Below are positions 26,524 to 37,096 of a stretch of DNA of 64,000 bases, one piece after another (the stretch's first letter is position 1; the number at the start of each line of letters is the position of its first letter). A program made the translations under genes and the position numbers. Origin of the DNA: Alkalinema sp. FACHB-956. GTDB lineage: Bacteria; Cyanobacteriota; Cyanobacteriia; Leptolyngbyales; Leptolyngbyaceae. Where the stretch lies: positions 62,001 to 126,000 of the forward strand of contig NZ_JACJRC010000011.1 in the NCBI RefSeq assembly GCF_014697025.1, written 5' to 3'. The notes below the pieces were generated by a model that worked only from the letters and a program-made list of their open reading frames with translations, ran no database searches and was not told the DNA's origin.

Positions 26524-28062
26524 TTAACGGATGAGATCGTAGGAAATATCAGTCTTCGCAGGAATGATCGTATTCCGATCGAGTTCATCCAGTAAGGTAT
26601 TCACAACCCAGTTGAGCAAGTTAATCGTACCTTGATAGCCATAGGTAGCATAACGGTGGAGATGGTGGCGATCGAAGATAGGATAGCCAATGCGAACCAT
26701 GGGAGTCTTGGTATCCCGCCAGAGGTATTTCCCATAGGAATTCCCAATCAGCAGGTCAACGGGTTCCGTGAACAGCAAAGAACGCATATGCCATAGATCA
26801 CGCCCACCATGGATCGTAGCCCCTTGACCAAAGGGACTGGAATCCAACAGCGATCGTAGCTCTTTTTCAAAGGCGTCATTGCTATTGGTAACCACAATGT
26901 GAACAGGTTCCGCACCAATTTCCAACAGGAATTGGGTTAACCCAACCATCAGATCGGGATCGCCATACATCGCAATCCGTTTACCGTGGAGCCACGCCTG
27001 GGAATCGGTTAAGGCATCCACTGCGCGTCCCCGTTCCTCTTCCAATTCCTTCGGAATGGGTTTTCCTGTCAGGGCTGAGAGCTTCATCAAAAATTCGTCC
27101 GTCCCCCGAATGCCCACGGGGCGAGCCACATAGGTTTTTTGCTGCCACTCATTGTCTATGTATTCGCGGGTTTTGCTGGTGGAGTAGGCTTGGAGCGCGA
27201 TCGTGGCTTCTGCGTTGATTGAATCTGCGGCCTCTTCCAGCTTGGTGCCGCCGGGATACATGTTATATTCCCCGGTGTTGGGCGAGTCTAGGTAATCTGA
27301 GTTATCCGCCAACAGCGTATAGTCAACCCCCATCAGCCCTGCAATCCGCTTAATTTCGCGCAAGTTGCCGACATAGGTTTCAAACCCAGGAATCAAGTTC
27401 ACCTTGCCATTGCTGGTTTCTTGCTTTTTACCCGCAGTCAGGTTGGTTAGAATCCCCTTCATCATGTTGTCGTATCCAGTGATATGCGACCCCACAAAGC
27501 TAGGTGTATGGGCATAGGGCACAGGAAACTCTTGGGGAACGGCACCTTCTTCCTTAGCCGTTTTGATGAACGCTTGTAAATCGTCGCCGATCACCTCTGC
27601 CATACAAGTCGTACACATGGCAATCATTTTGGGCTTATACAGGTTGTAGGAGACTGCCAGCCCTTCCACTAAGTTTTTTAAGCCCCCGAAGACCGCCGCA
27701 TCTTCGGTCATGGAAGAGGAAACCGCAGAAAAGGGTTCTTTGAAATGGCGGGTGAAATGGCTACGGAAATAGGCCACACAACCCTGGGAACCATGGACAA
27801 AGGGTAGAGTCGCTTCAAATCCCACCGCTGCTAAGATTGCACCAAGGGGTTGGCAAGCTTTAGCCGGATTAACCGTTAGGGATGTACGAGCAAAGTTCTG
27901 TTCGCGATATTCCCAGGTTTTAGTCCACTCTGCTATGCGCTGGACTTCTTCAGGATCGTGGCCGCCTTCAAAAGCTTTCTTAGCTTGAAAGAGGTCTTGA
28001 TATTCCGGTTGGTGAAACAGTTCCGCGTGATCCTTAATTTGGTTGATGTCATTTTGAGCCAT
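26524..28062 (-). CDS. nifK: Nitrogenase MoFe protein beta chain NifK
   Basis: 512-residue beta subunit of dinitrogenase. P-cluster cysteines are C70 (NPAKACQPLGA), C95 (HGSQGCVAYFRSHF) and C153 (CTTCMAEVIGDD). The N-terminal 60 residues match the extended cyanobacterial/Klebsiella type that wraps around NifD. GGAG precedes ATG 28062. It is the third gene of nifHDK, 149 bases after nifD. Confidence 0.97.
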   Translation of the reverse strand: MAQNDINQIKDHAELFHQPEYQDLFQAKKAFEGGHDPEEVQRIAEWTKTWEYREQNFARTSLTVNPAKACQPLGAILAAVGFEATLPFVHGSQGCVAYFRSHFTRHFKEPFSAVSSSMTEDAAVFGGLKNLVEGLAVSYNLYKPKMIAMCTTCMAEVIGDDLQAFIKTAKEEGAVPQEFPVPYAHTPSFVGSHITGYDNMMKGILTNLTAGKKQETSNGKVNLIPGFETYVGNLREIKRIAGLMGVDYTLLADNSDYLDSPNTGEYNMYPGGTKLEEAADSINAEATIALQAYSTSKTREYIDNEWQQKTYVARPVGIRGTDEFLMKLSALTGKPIPKELEEERGRAVDALTDSQAWLHGKRIAMYGDPDLMVGLTQFLLEIGAEPVHIVVTNSNDAFEKELRSLLDSSPFGQGATIHGGRDLWHMRSLLFTEPVDLLIGNSYGKYLWRDTKTPMVRIGYPIFDRHHLHRYATYGYQGTINLLNWVVNTLLDELDRNTIIPAKTDISYDLIR

Positions 28063-28164
28063 AATGGGTTCTCCAAGTTTGAGCGTGGGCGTCGAGGGTG
28101 AGGAAAGGGCAGGGGCTACGATCGATGGCTACAAGGGTTACAAGAGTTACAAAGGCTCTAGGGC

Positions 28165-28204
28165 AAGAGCTTCAGAATAAGAGCTTCAGAAAAGAGCTTC
28201 AGAA
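28165..28204. repeat. 13-14-bp tandem repeat between nifD and nifK
   Basis: Three copies of AAGAGCTTCAGAA at 28165, 28179 and 28192 lie directly behind the nifD stop codon. Confidence 0.8.
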
Positions 28205-28211
28205 CAGGCTG

Positions 28212-29702
28212 CTACTTTTGCCAAGGGGCACCAATTAAGCTCCAGGTTGGGCTATTCAGGGCCAAATCCATATCACGGGCAAAGATGGCAAATCCGTCAT
28301 AGCCGTGGTACGGGCCAGAGTAGTCCCAGGAGTGCATTTGGCGGAAGGGGAGGGCCATTTTCTGGAAGACGTATTTCTCTTTAATCCCAGAGGCAATCAG
28401 ATCCGGTTGCAGGGCTTTAACAAACTGCTCAAACTCATAGGCCGAGACATCATCGTAAATCAAGGTGCCGTTTTCTACGTAATGGGTCGTGCGCTTGTAG
28501 TCATCGTTATGACCAAATTCATAGCCCGTTCCCACCAGTTTCATCCCCAGGTCTTGGAAGGCAGGAACCACGTGGCGGGGACGCAGTCCACCCACCATGA
28601 GTGCTACGGTTTTACCTTCTAGGCGCGATCGATATTTGGCGATAACCGCATCCGTTTGGGCTTGGTATTTTGCAATGACGGCTTCTGCGTTGGCCTGAAT
28701 GGTTTCATCAAATTTGGATGCAATTTCTCGCAGCGATTCCGCAATTTTGGTGGGGCCGAAGAAGTTGTATTCCAACCAGGGAATCCCATAGGCTTCTTCC
28801 ATGTGGCGGCTAATGTAGTTCATGGAGCGGTAGCAGTGTACCAGATTGAGTTTAACGCTGGGGGTCAACATCATCTCATTCAGCGTCCCATCCCCAGACC
28901 ATTGGGCTACTACACGCAGGCCAATTTCTTCTAGCAGAATACGGCTTGACCAAGCATCCCCCCCAATGTTGTAGTCCCCAATAATTGCCACATCATAGGG
29001 CCCCGGTTCAAAGCCCAGGGTGCCTTCTTTTTTGGCCTTGTCCGACTTGGGAAATACCCAGTCCCGGATGGTGTCGTTGGCGATGTGGTGGCCGAGGGAT
29101 TGGGAAACACCTCGGAAGCCTTCACAACGGACAGGAACCACGGTTTTCCCGGTGTCTTTAGCTTTCTTCTTCGCGACTGCTTCAATATCATCTCCAATTA
29201 ACCCGATCGGGCATTCGGATTGGATGGAAATGCCACGGTTGAGGGGAAACAGCGCTTCAATTTCGTCAATGAGTTTGGCCAGTTTCTTATCCCCACCAAA
29301 CACGATATCGCGTTCTTGGAAATCAGAGGTGAACTGCATCGTACCAAAGGAATCAATCCCTGTGGTTCCGATGTAGTAGTTCCGTCGTCCAGACCAGGAG
29401 TAATAGCCACATCCCACGGGGCCATGGCTGATGTGCACCATATCCTTAATTGGCCCCCAAACCACGCCCTTAGAGCCTGCGTAGGCACACCCTCGGGTGG
29501 TCATCGTTCCAGGAACCGATTTGATGTTGGACTTCACCCCACAATCCGATTTACCTTCTTCGTAAACGTTGAGGTGCTTGGCCCGCTTTTTCTGAGCTTT
29601 ATCAGGATAGGCTTCTAGAACCTCTTGAATTAAGGCTTTAGGGTCTACTTCAGGCTGAACAGTTGTATCTTGATCTAGTGCCGGGGATGCAGCAGGGGTC
29701 AT
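28212..29702 (-). CDS. nifD: Nitrogenase MoFe protein alpha chain NifD
   Basis: 496-residue alpha subunit carrying FeMo-co. P-cluster ligands C72 ([12 protein letters not shown]), C98 ([11 protein letters not shown]) and C164 ([12 protein letters not shown]), and FeMo-co ligands C290 ([10 protein letters not shown]) and H457 ([13 protein letters not shown]) are all present, so the enzyme should be active and Mo-type. The gene is contiguous: there is no excision element as in heterocystous strains. GAGGAG precedes ATG 29702. Confidence 0.97.
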   Translation of the reverse strand: MTPAASPALDQDTTVQPEVDPKALIQEVLEAYPDKAQKKRAKHLNVYEEGKSDCGVKSNIKSVPGTMTTRGCAYAGSKGVVWGPIKDMVHISHGPVGCGYYSWSGRRNYYIGTTGIDSFGTMQFTSDFQERDIVFGGDKKLAKLIDEIEALFPLNRGISIQSECPIGLIGDDIEAVAKKKAKDTGKTVVPVRCEGFRGVSQSLGHHIANDTIRDWVFPKSDKAKKEGTLGFEPGPYDVAIIGDYNIGGDAWSSRILLEEIGLRVVAQWSGDGTLNEMMLTPSVKLNLVHCYRSMNYISRHMEEAYGIPWLEYNFFGPTKIAESLREIASKFDETIQANAEAVIAKYQAQTDAVIAKYRSRLEGKTVALMVGGLRPRHVVPAFQDLGMKLVGTGYEFGHNDDYKRTTHYVENGTLIYDDVSAYEFEQFVKALQPDLIASGIKEKYVFQKMALPFRQMHSWDYSGPYHGYDGFAIFARDMDLALNSPTWSLIGAPWQK

Positions 29703-29804
29703 AATGTCTCCTCGTAATAGCTAGATTGGGAGAGAGTAGTTGGAAGAAAGCAGGCAATACTGAAGTGAAAGAAACGGAAGTGAAAAAACAGAAGTGAAAG
29801 AAAT

Positions 29805-29848
29805 AGGAAAACTAAGAAATGGGAAAACTAAGAAATGGGAAAACTACG
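29805..29848. repeat. 16-bp tandem repeat in the nifH-nifD spacer
   Basis: AGGAAAACTAAGAAAT at 29805, GGGAAAACTAAGAAAT at 29821 and a partial copy at 29837. The spacer 29703-30015 has no gene. Confidence 0.8.
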
Positions 29849-29967
29849 ATCGTCAAATGTAGGGCAAAGAAGTGGGATTGGATAGCAACACAATTAATTT
29901 TATGCAACCAATCCCACAACAGACGGAGTTTAACCAGTGGAGTTATAGGACGAGTCTCAGGACGAAT

Positions 29968-30918
<951 letters not shown>

Positions 30919-31045
30919 CTACTTCGGTATGGATAGAGACAATAGATAGCAATGCTGTAAAGCCGTAACCGATCAGTAAGCAAAAACGAGATACAAAAGA
31001 CAAGCCACAAAAACAAAAAACAGTCAAAGCTACAGGGGAGGAAAT

Positions 31046-31076
31046 GGGGAACGATCAACCGTCCGTTACGTTCCCC
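31046..31076 (-). promoter_or_regulatory. Stem-loop in the nifU-nifH intergenic region
   Basis: GGGGAACG (31046-31053) pairs perfectly with CGTTCCCC (31069-31076), with an inner AAC/GTT pairing. A second hairpin, CACCCC/GGGGTG, lies at 31132-31147. In Anabaena variabilis nifH transcripts arise partly by processing near a stem-loop upstream of nifH; a similar role here is inference. The rest of 30910-31232 has no gene. Confidence 0.5.
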
Positions 31077-31232
31077 AGCGTCCATCGGTTGGCAACATCA
31101 CACGCCTTGGGAGAAATAGGCGGTGCTCGTTCACCCCAACGGGGGTGATTTAATTGGCAGTTAGTGAGCATTTTCATCAGAGGAATGATGATGGTTAACT
31201 GGAATGCAAATTGGCTAGGATGCAAAGAGGGA

Positions 31233-32117
31233 CTACACCGCTTCCACAACTAAACTCGGGAGAACTCGTTCCTTTAACCGAGACTCGATCGCAATCTTTA
31301 ACGTAGTTGTACTGGAGGAGCAGGAACCACAAGCACCCTTGAGAATGACCTGAACGACATCATCTTTGACATCGTAAAGTTCAACATCCCCTCCATCGGC
31401 AAGCAACACAGGACGCACTTCTTCGGTCAGAACTTGCTGAATGAGATTAATCTTTTGCAGTGTGGTTAAGGGGCGATCGTCCAGGACTATCGCGAGTTCG
31501 GCATTGACGCGGGCAGAGGTGGCGGCTTTTTCCGCTTGGATGGCTTGAATTAAATCTTCAATACCTGCTAAACAGGAACCACAGCCACCCCCCGCTTTGA
31601 TATAGTTGGAAACCTGTTCGACCGTGGTTAAATCGTTCTCGATAATGACCCGGCGGATCTTGGGTTCACTGATGCCAAAGCAGCGGCAAACCAAGGCTCC
31701 TTCCTCTTCTTCGTGGTGTTCCACTTCAATGCCACGATATTTGTAAATGGCGGCTTCGAGGGCTTCCTGACCCATCACAGAACAATGCATTTTAGCTTCT
31801 GGTAAGCCACCCAGGTAATCGGCAATCTCACGATTGGTAATTTTCAGCGCCTCATCTAAGGTCAAGCCTTTAATCAATTCCGTCAATGCGGAGGAAGATG
31901 CGATCGCGCTGGTACAGCCAAAGGTTTGAAACCGCGCATCCAAGATTTTGTCCTGGGCAATTTCGATCTTTAAGTGGAGTCGAAGGGCGTCACCACAGGC
32001 GATACTGCCCACTTCACCGAAGACAACCGCAATGCCAGATTCGTTATCTGCGGCGATCGCGCCCTGGTTCTTCGGGTTATAAAACAAGTCTAGGACTTTC
32101 TCTGTATAATCCCACAT
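31233..32117 (-). CDS. nifU: Fe-S cluster scaffold NifU
   Basis: 294-residue three-domain scaffold that assembles clusters from NifS sulfur. IscU-like domain with C41, C68 and C112 (SIACGDALRL, TFGCTSAIASS, KMHCSVMG); central [2Fe-2S] domain with C144, C146, C179 and C182 (VCRCFGIS, GGCGSCLAGIEDL); C-terminal Nfu domain with GACGSCSSSTTTLK. AGGAAA precedes the ATG. It follows nifS by 93 bases. Confidence 0.97.
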   Translation of the reverse strand: MWDYTEKVLDLFYNPKNQGAIAADNESGIAVVFGEVGSIACGDALRLHLKIEIAQDKILDARFQTFGCTSAIASSSALTELIKGLTLDEALKITNREIADYLGGLPEAKMHCSVMGQEALEAAIYKYRGIEVEHHEEEEGALVCRCFGISEPKIRRVIIENDLTTVEQVSNYIKAGGGCGSCLAGIEDLIQAIQAEKAATSARVNAELAIVLDDRPLTTLQKINLIQQVLTEEVRPVLLADGGDVELYDVKDDVVQVILKGACGSCSSSTTTLKIAIESRLKERVLPSLVVEAV

Positions 32118-32210
32118 GATGGCATTTCCTAGAAAATAATGCTGGATGAATCAAACAAGTTAACGAGGTGAGATAGAAAGGGAATTGATTTGAGATAGAC
32201 GTTACAATCG

Positions 32211-33416
32211 CTAGGTGGCTGCACCTGCAATGGTCATATCACGCTCCTGGAGCCAGCCAGCGGCATCACTGGTAAAGGGAGACAGTTCCCGTAGGCGATT
32301 CACAATTCCCGGCATCACTTCTAGCACCCGATCGACTTCTGCCTCCGTGGTAAATCGGGAGAGACTAAAGCGAATGGAACCATGCAAAATGGTATAGGGT
32401 AATCCCATAGCTCGCAAAACGTGGGAGGGCTCTAGGGAGCCAGAGGTACAGGCCGAACCGGAGGATGCGCAAATACCGTATTGATTGAGGGAAAAGAGGA
32501 TCGCTTCCCCTTCGATATATTTGAAGCCAATGTTAGTGGTGTTTGGTAAGCGTTGGGTGGGATGACCATTGATTTCACAATCAGCAATACGGCTGAGTAA
32601 TCCCTGTTCCAAGCGATCGCGCAATCGTGTTTCGCGATGCATGTATTTTAACTCAAAATTTGCAATCTCAGCAGCTTTCCCTAAACCAATAATTCCAGGA
32701 ACATTTTCCGTTCCAGCTCGCCGTCCCCGCTCTTGGTGTCCGCCTAACAGGAAGGCACGGAACCGAAATCCCCGTCGGACGTACAATACGCCAATTCCTT
32801 TAGGCGCATGGAGTTTGTGGCCGGAAATCGTCAATAAATCGATCGTGCTATCTTTCATAGACAGCGGCAACTTACCCGCCACCTGCACCGCATCCACATG
32901 GAATATAGCCCCTGCCGCTTTAGCGATCGCGCCAATTTGCTCAATGGGAAAGACCACACCCGTTTCGTTATTGGCGTACATGGTGGTCACTAGCGCAGTG
33001 TTGCCAGTAATGGCCGCTTCTAACTCTAGTAAATCAATCTGTCCTTGCCGATCGACGGACAAATAGGTGACGGTATAGCCCTGTTTTTCAAATTGCTTGC
33101 AGACATTCAAGACGCAGGGATGTTCAACCTGGGTAGTGATGATGTGACGGCGATCGGGTTGGGCTGCAAGGGCTGTGCGGATGGCCGTATTATTACTTTC
33201 TGTACCGCAACTGGTGAAAATTATTTCCGACTCTTCGGCATTAAGCAGTTGAGCAAGGTGCGATCGGGCATCCCGAATGGCTTTTCCCACTTGACCACCA
33301 AAGGTGTGCATTGACGATGGGTTGCCATAGTATTCGCTTAGATAAGGCAACATAGCATCGATTACCGCCGGATCGACTTTGGTAGTGGCGTTGTTATCCA
33401 GATAAATGACAGTCAT
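32211..33416 (-). CDS. nifS: Cysteine desulfurase NifS
   Basis: PLP enzyme converting cysteine to alanine and enzyme-bound persulfide for nitrogenase cluster assembly. The PLP lysine is in ISGHKLHAPKGIGVLYVRRG (about residue 203) and the persulfide cysteine in CASSGSACTSGSLEPSHVL (about 328). The frame is open to 33512, overlapping nifB, but ATG 33416 has GCGGAG upstream and gives the canonical start MTVIYLDNNATTKVDP. Only 31 bases separate it from nifB; the fdxN gene usual here is missing. Confidence 0.97.
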   Translation of the reverse strand: MTVIYLDNNATTKVDPAVIDAMLPYLSEYYGNPSSMHTFGGQVGKAIRDARSHLAQLLNAEESEIIFTSCGTESNNTAIRTALAAQPDRRHIITTQVEHPCVLNVCKQFEKQGYTVTYLSVDRQGQIDLLELEAAITGNTALVTTMYANNETGVVFPIEQIGAIAKAAGAIFHVDAVQVAGKLPLSMKDSTIDLLTISGHKLHAPKGIGVLYVRRGFRFRAFLLGGHQERGRRAGTENVPGIIGLGKAAEIANFELKYMHRETRLRDRLEQGLLSRIADCEINGHPTQRLPNTTNIGFKYIEGEAILFSLNQYGICASSGSACTSGSLEPSHVLRAMGLPYTILHGSIRFSLSRFTTEAEVDRVLEVMPGIVNRLRELSPFTSDAAGWLQERDMTIAGAAT

Positions 33417-33447
33417 CGTACAATCTCCGCAATGGGGTGGGGAGGAA

Positions 33448-34986
33448 TTATGAACCAGGGTTTGCTGTGACGAACGATTGAGAGGCTTGAGGTGCGATCT
33501 CTTGAGGCGCAATTGATTGAGGCGCGATCAATTTGTTGTAAAACTCACGGGCCACATTTTCGATCACGTCGTAGGCTTCAACAACTTCTAGGCCAGCCTC
33601 TCGTAACTCGGCCTTGGGACATTCGCCGACTTTTGACACCAAAATTGCTTTGCAATCTGCGATCGCTTTAATAGTATTTTCGAGGGTGGCATCTTCGCCG
33701 TATCCACTTTGGCAGTAATGATCGATCTTGCGATGGCCAACAAATTGAACCGTGTTGGCATCGACTTCATAGATCATGAATTCTTTAGCATGGCCAAAGT
33801 GTTGATTCACGAGACCCCCGCCCTTAGTGGCAACGGCAACCAAAACCTTAGGACTAGCCTGAACTGCTGGAGTCGCAGGGGGCTGAGCCTTAGCCCGTTG
33901 GAGCTCTTCTCGGAATTTCGCAATGCCTGCATGGACTTCTTGGCGGAGTTCCAGATCGTATTGCGGCGTCATTTCCATGAACTTATCTTTGGTAAATTCC
34001 TGGCTGCGGTCTTCGCCCAAGAGGCCGACGGCATCCGCTCGACATTGCCGACAGTGACGCATCATTTTCATGTTGCTGTCAGCACATTGATCCTGAAGTG
34101 TTTTCAATTCCTTCGGAGTTGGCCCTCGCTGTCCAGTTAAGCCAAAGTGGGTTCCATGTTCTGGTGCGGAAATGAGGGGCATGATGTTGTGCAGGAAGGC
34201 TCCCTTTTCCCGAATCACCCGATCGACTTCCACGAGATGGTGATCGTTAATCCCCGGAATCATCACTGAGTTGACCTTACAAAGGATATCCGCTTCTTTT
34301 AAAGCCTGTAAGCCTTCCATTTGCCGCTCGTGCAGGATGCGGGCAGCTTCCAATCCTTTATACCGTTTACGGCGATAGTGCACCCAGGGATAGATCTGTG
34401 TCCCAATTTCGGGATCAACCATGTTAATGGTAATTGTAACGTGATCGACATTCAGTTGTTTAATGCGATCGATATAGTCAGGTAACATCAAGCCATTGGT
34501 AGACAGACACAGTTTAATATCCGGTGCCTTGTCTGCAATTAATTCAAAGGTACGGAATGTTTTTTCAGGGTTGGCGAGGGGATCTCCAGGCCCAGCAATC
34601 CCCAGCACGGTCATTTGGGGAATTTTACCCGCAATGACGAGGACTTTGTGGGCGGCTTCTTCCGGCGTTAACAGTTCACTGACCACCCCTGGACGGCTTT
34701 CATTGGCACAGTCATATTTACGATTGCAGTAGTTACATTGAATATTACACGCAGGGGCAACTGCAACGTGCATTCTCGCATAGTGGTGGTGAGCTTCTTC
34801 GCTATAGCAGGGATGCTTTTCAATCCGTTGCTTGATACGATCGTCGATCGCAGGAACCGGATTTGAACTCGTACAGCCACAACGACTCGAAGCAGCTTTG
34901 GCCTTGACGGTGTTTTTGGTAATCAGAATGTCCGTAGCAGGTTCCGTAGCGGAAAGATGGGGCAATCCTGAAGATGTGGGTTTCAT
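33448..34986 (-). CDS. nifB: FeMo-cofactor biosynthesis radical SAM protein NifB
   Basis: Makes NifB-co, the 8Fe-9S-C core of FeMo-co. The radical SAM motif is [14 protein letters not shown] (about residue 79-92), followed by [10 protein letters not shown] and the [14 protein letters not shown] and HCRQCRADA region with further cluster cysteines. Residues about 395-490 form the NifX-like domain ([20 protein letters not shown]). The C-terminal tail repeats IAPQ ([18 protein letters not shown]). It is the first gene of the long minus-strand nif operon, divergent from nifP. Confidence 0.97.
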   Translation of the reverse strand: MKPTSSGLPHLSATEPATDILITKNTVKAKAASSRCGCTSSNPVPAIDDRIKQRIEKHPCYSEEAHHHYARMHVAVAPACNIQCNYCNRKYDCANESRPGVVSELLTPEEAAHKVLVIAGKIPQMTVLGIAGPGDPLANPEKTFRTFELIADKAPDIKLCLSTNGLMLPDYIDRIKQLNVDHVTITINMVDPEIGTQIYPWVHYRRKRYKGLEAARILHERQMEGLQALKEADILCKVNSVMIPGINDHHLVEVDRVIREKGAFLHNIMPLISAPEHGTHFGLTGQRGPTPKELKTLQDQCADSNMKMMRHCRQCRADAVGLLGEDRSQEFTKDKFMEMTPQYDLELRQEVHAGIAKFREELQRAKAQPPATPAVQASPKVLVAVATKGGGLVNQHFGHAKEFMIYEVDANTVQFVGHRKIDHYCQSGYGEDATLENTIKAIADCKAILVSKVGECPKAELREAGLEVVEAYDVIENVAREFYNKLIAPQSIAPQEIAPQASQSFVTANPGS

Positions 34987-35348
34987 TGACTCTACGGGGA
35001 TCGGTGGACTGATAACTGCGGAATCATTGAACGGCGGAAATCATCAAGCAATGCGTCGATGGATAAAATCCAGAGCCATTGAAGACAGGTCAAATGCTGA
35101 TTATGTCGAGAGAGTAGACAAACCAAAAGGGAATAGCCCCATTACCTGAACTCATTACACTTGGCTCGGGATTGCATTGAGCGTCGCGTGTGATGAAGCA
35201 GTTATAGCAGTCCCTCAAAGCAGGCAATATTGTTGAGCTTGCTTGGGATTTATTAGATAATTAAAAAACTACTCAATGCTGAAAGCTCTACCCTGAAGCG
35301 CATTCCAAAAAGAATTTGGGTAGAGGTTCTAGCATTCTTGGCTAGAGG

Positions 35349-35905
35349 GTTGAGTATTTATTAGGGAGAGGACCTGGTATTTTTGCACTCAGTTAAAATC
35401 CAGTTAAATCCAGTTCTAGAGGGCATTCTAGATAGATTCAACGATGGAAAACATTGAGTACTCAACTACTCGCTTGAGAGGATTGATCTTGATGTAATCC
35501 TCTTCTATGCGATCGAGTCCAAACTTTCCTCTTCTATCTTGCCAAGAAAGTGTTTCAAAGGCAAGATTTTGTATCTAACTTAACAGAACCTATTCTGTAC
35601 CTTATAATACGGCAAGACTCTGATAAAAATGCAGGGTCTTTAGAAAATCTTCAACCTTAGTTTGAGTGCATATTTTTGAGTCATTTTTGAGTCACTAAGG
35701 CGGATTTTGAGTGCAAGTTTAAGTCTGCTAAAAATTGCCTAAAAAACATGGTAATTCCTTACTAGGCCAAGCTTTGAGGCTGAGTACAGGAATACTCAAA
35801 CCTAGGGCTAAAAATACTCGATCGACCACTCAAAAATACCCGACCCTCACCCCGAAATTAATTTCAATTAGCCTTCTCTTGGGACATTCCAGGCTTGAGT
35901 ACAAG
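35349..35905. promoter_or_regulatory. Cluster of TGAGT/ACTCA elements between nifB and nifP (candidate CnfR sites)
   Basis: The 1.1-kb nifB-nifP spacer holds a 12-bp perfect palindrome TTGAGTACTCAA at 35454-35465 and related boxes: TTGAGTATTT (35350), TTTGAGTGCA (35661), TTTTGAGTCA (35673), TTTTTGAGTCAC (35685), GGATTTTGAGTGCAAG (35702), TGAGTACAGGAATACTCAAA (35781-35800), TTGAGTACAAG (35895). Repeated TTGAGTAC-like boxes upstream of nifB are what I recall for CnfR-dependent promoters; which regulator binds here is inference. Otherwise the spacer 34987-36107 has no gene. Confidence 0.5.
35597..35610. promoter_or_regulatory. NtcA-type site GTA-N8-TAC in the nifB-nifP spacer
   Basis: GTACCTTATAATAC matches the NtcA consensus GTA-N8-TAC exactly. 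NtcA is the global nitrogen activator of cyanobacteria. It is 611 bases from the nifB start and about 540 bases from the nifP start. A -10 box of form TAN3T at the ideal distance is not perfect on either strand (GATACAAAAT is the closest on the minus strand). Confidence 0.45.
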
Positions 35906-36107
35906 GCTAATTATTTAATCAGCTTGAATACATATTTTCTCAGAACAAGTTTCTCGGGTACCTGATATAAGCAGGAGCAAGATAGACGTTCTGTTTAATG
36001 GTCTCTCAGATACTGAGTCTTGGGCACGTATCGAACAGATCGAACCGATCGCAAAGAGATGCAAAAGGACTTAACGATTGCAGCGATTGCAGCGATTACA
36101 GAGCGTA

Positions 36108-36159
36108 TATTGCAGGTTCATATGGCAGGTTCATGTGGCAGGCTTATGTGGCAGTTGAC
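36108..36159. repeat. 13-bp tandem repeat, about 4 copies, at the nifP start
   Basis: TATTGCAGGTTCA, TATGGCAGGTTCA, TGTGGCAGGCTTA and a partial TGTGGCAGTTGAC at 36108, 36121, 36134 and 36147. It makes the start codon of nifP uncertain. Confidence 0.75.
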
Positions 36160-37078
36160 ATCCCCTCCCCCACTGATAGAGTCCTCTACTCCGTTGACTC
36201 CAGTGAAGCGTAGAGTCTTCCCCGTTCGACTCAATCTGGATGGATTCACGCAAATGCTTGACGATCGATTACATCGCAATCGATTACGCCTAGATCGACT
36301 CAACCTAGATCGATGGAACGCGAGTTGGCAATCTTGGCACCAGGCTTTACGGCTCATCCAGTTAGATTTTACAATCATCTTCGATCGGGAACCCTCGGCT
36401 CACCACTGGCTAGAAGTTCTCTTCTGCCACCCAGGATTTCATGCGCTCTTGCTGCACCGCATGGCCCACTGGCTCCACTGCTGTGGGATGCCCTATCTGC
36501 CCCGTATCCTGTCCCACTTTGCGCGGTGGGTTACCGGGGTGGAAATCCATCCAGCGGCGGTCATGGGGCAAGGAGTCTGCATTGACCACGGCCTAGGGGT
36601 CGTCATTGGCGAAACCGCGATCGTGGGGGACTATACCGTCATCTATCAAGGGGTGACGCTGGGGGGAACGGGCAAAGAAACGGGCAAACGCCATCCCACG
36701 ATCGGATCTCACGTTGTTCTAGGGGCGGGGGCTACGATTTTAGGCAATATTCAGGTTGGCGATTGCGCCAAGGTGGGAGCAGGATCAATCGTCTTGCAGG
36801 ATGTCCCTGCCCACTCGATCGCGGTGGGGATCCCCAGTCGTCTGATTGCGCCACATTTAACCCACGATCGAACAGCGATCGCAAGTGGTTCGATCGCGAA
36901 TGGTTCGATCGCGAGTGGGCTGAACCCAGAACCCAGCGATTCAGAAGTTTGGATCGATGCAGAGGCGATGCTGATTCGATCGATCGTGGATCGGCTGGAG
37001 CAGTTGGAACAGGCCCTCGATCTGCTTCATCTCAATACCCTTGCTGATTCTCAATCGACTGATTTATCTATCTTCTAG
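36146..37078 (+). CDS. nifP: Serine O-acetyltransferase NifP
   Basis: Makes O-acetylserine for the extra cysteine needed by nitrogenase clusters. The CysE core is clear: LDFTIIFDREPSAHHWLEVL, then the left-handed beta-helix with hexapeptides (GVEIHPAAVMGQGVCIDHGL, GVVIGETAIVGDYTVIYQGV, TLGGTGKETGKRHPTIG). An N-terminal region of about 75 residues before the core is Arg/Leu-rich, and a C-terminal tail has IASGSIANGSIASG encoded by repeated GATCGCGA. Starts at 36059, 36122, 36146 or 36254 are possible because tandem repeats precede. It leads nifV-nifZ-nifT. Confidence 0.88.
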   Translation: MWQLTSPPPLIESSTPLTPVKRRVFPVRLNLDGFTQMLDDRLHRNRLRLDRLNLDRWNASWQSWHQALRLIQLDFTIIFDREPSAHHWLEVLFCHPGFHALLLHRMAHWLHCCGMPYLPRILSHFARWVTGVEIHPAAVMGQGVCIDHGLGVVIGETAIVGDYTVIYQGVTLGGTGKETGKRHPTIGSHVVLGAGATILGNIQVGDCAKVGAGSIVLQDVPAHSIAVGIPSRLIAPHLTHDRTAIASGSIANGSIASGLNPEPSDSEVWIDAEAMLIRSIVDRLEQLEQALDLLHLNTLADSQSTDLSIF

Positions 37079-37096
37079 AGGCTTGGCAATATCGCT

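Noticed and set aside
31055-31249. 64-residue minus-strand ORF between nifU and nifH
   Set aside because: It overlaps the nifU 3' end and spans two hairpins; no protein features, no ribosome-binding site.
33417-33512. N-terminal extension of nifS to 33512
   Set aside because: It would overlap nifB by 65 bases; the family start is MTVIYLDNNATT at 33416 with a ribosome-binding site.
34987-36107. Search for a hidden fdxN or other small gene in the nifB-nifP spacer
   Set aside because: No frame with CxxCxxC spacing or other protein features was found; the 105- and 76-residue frames have none.
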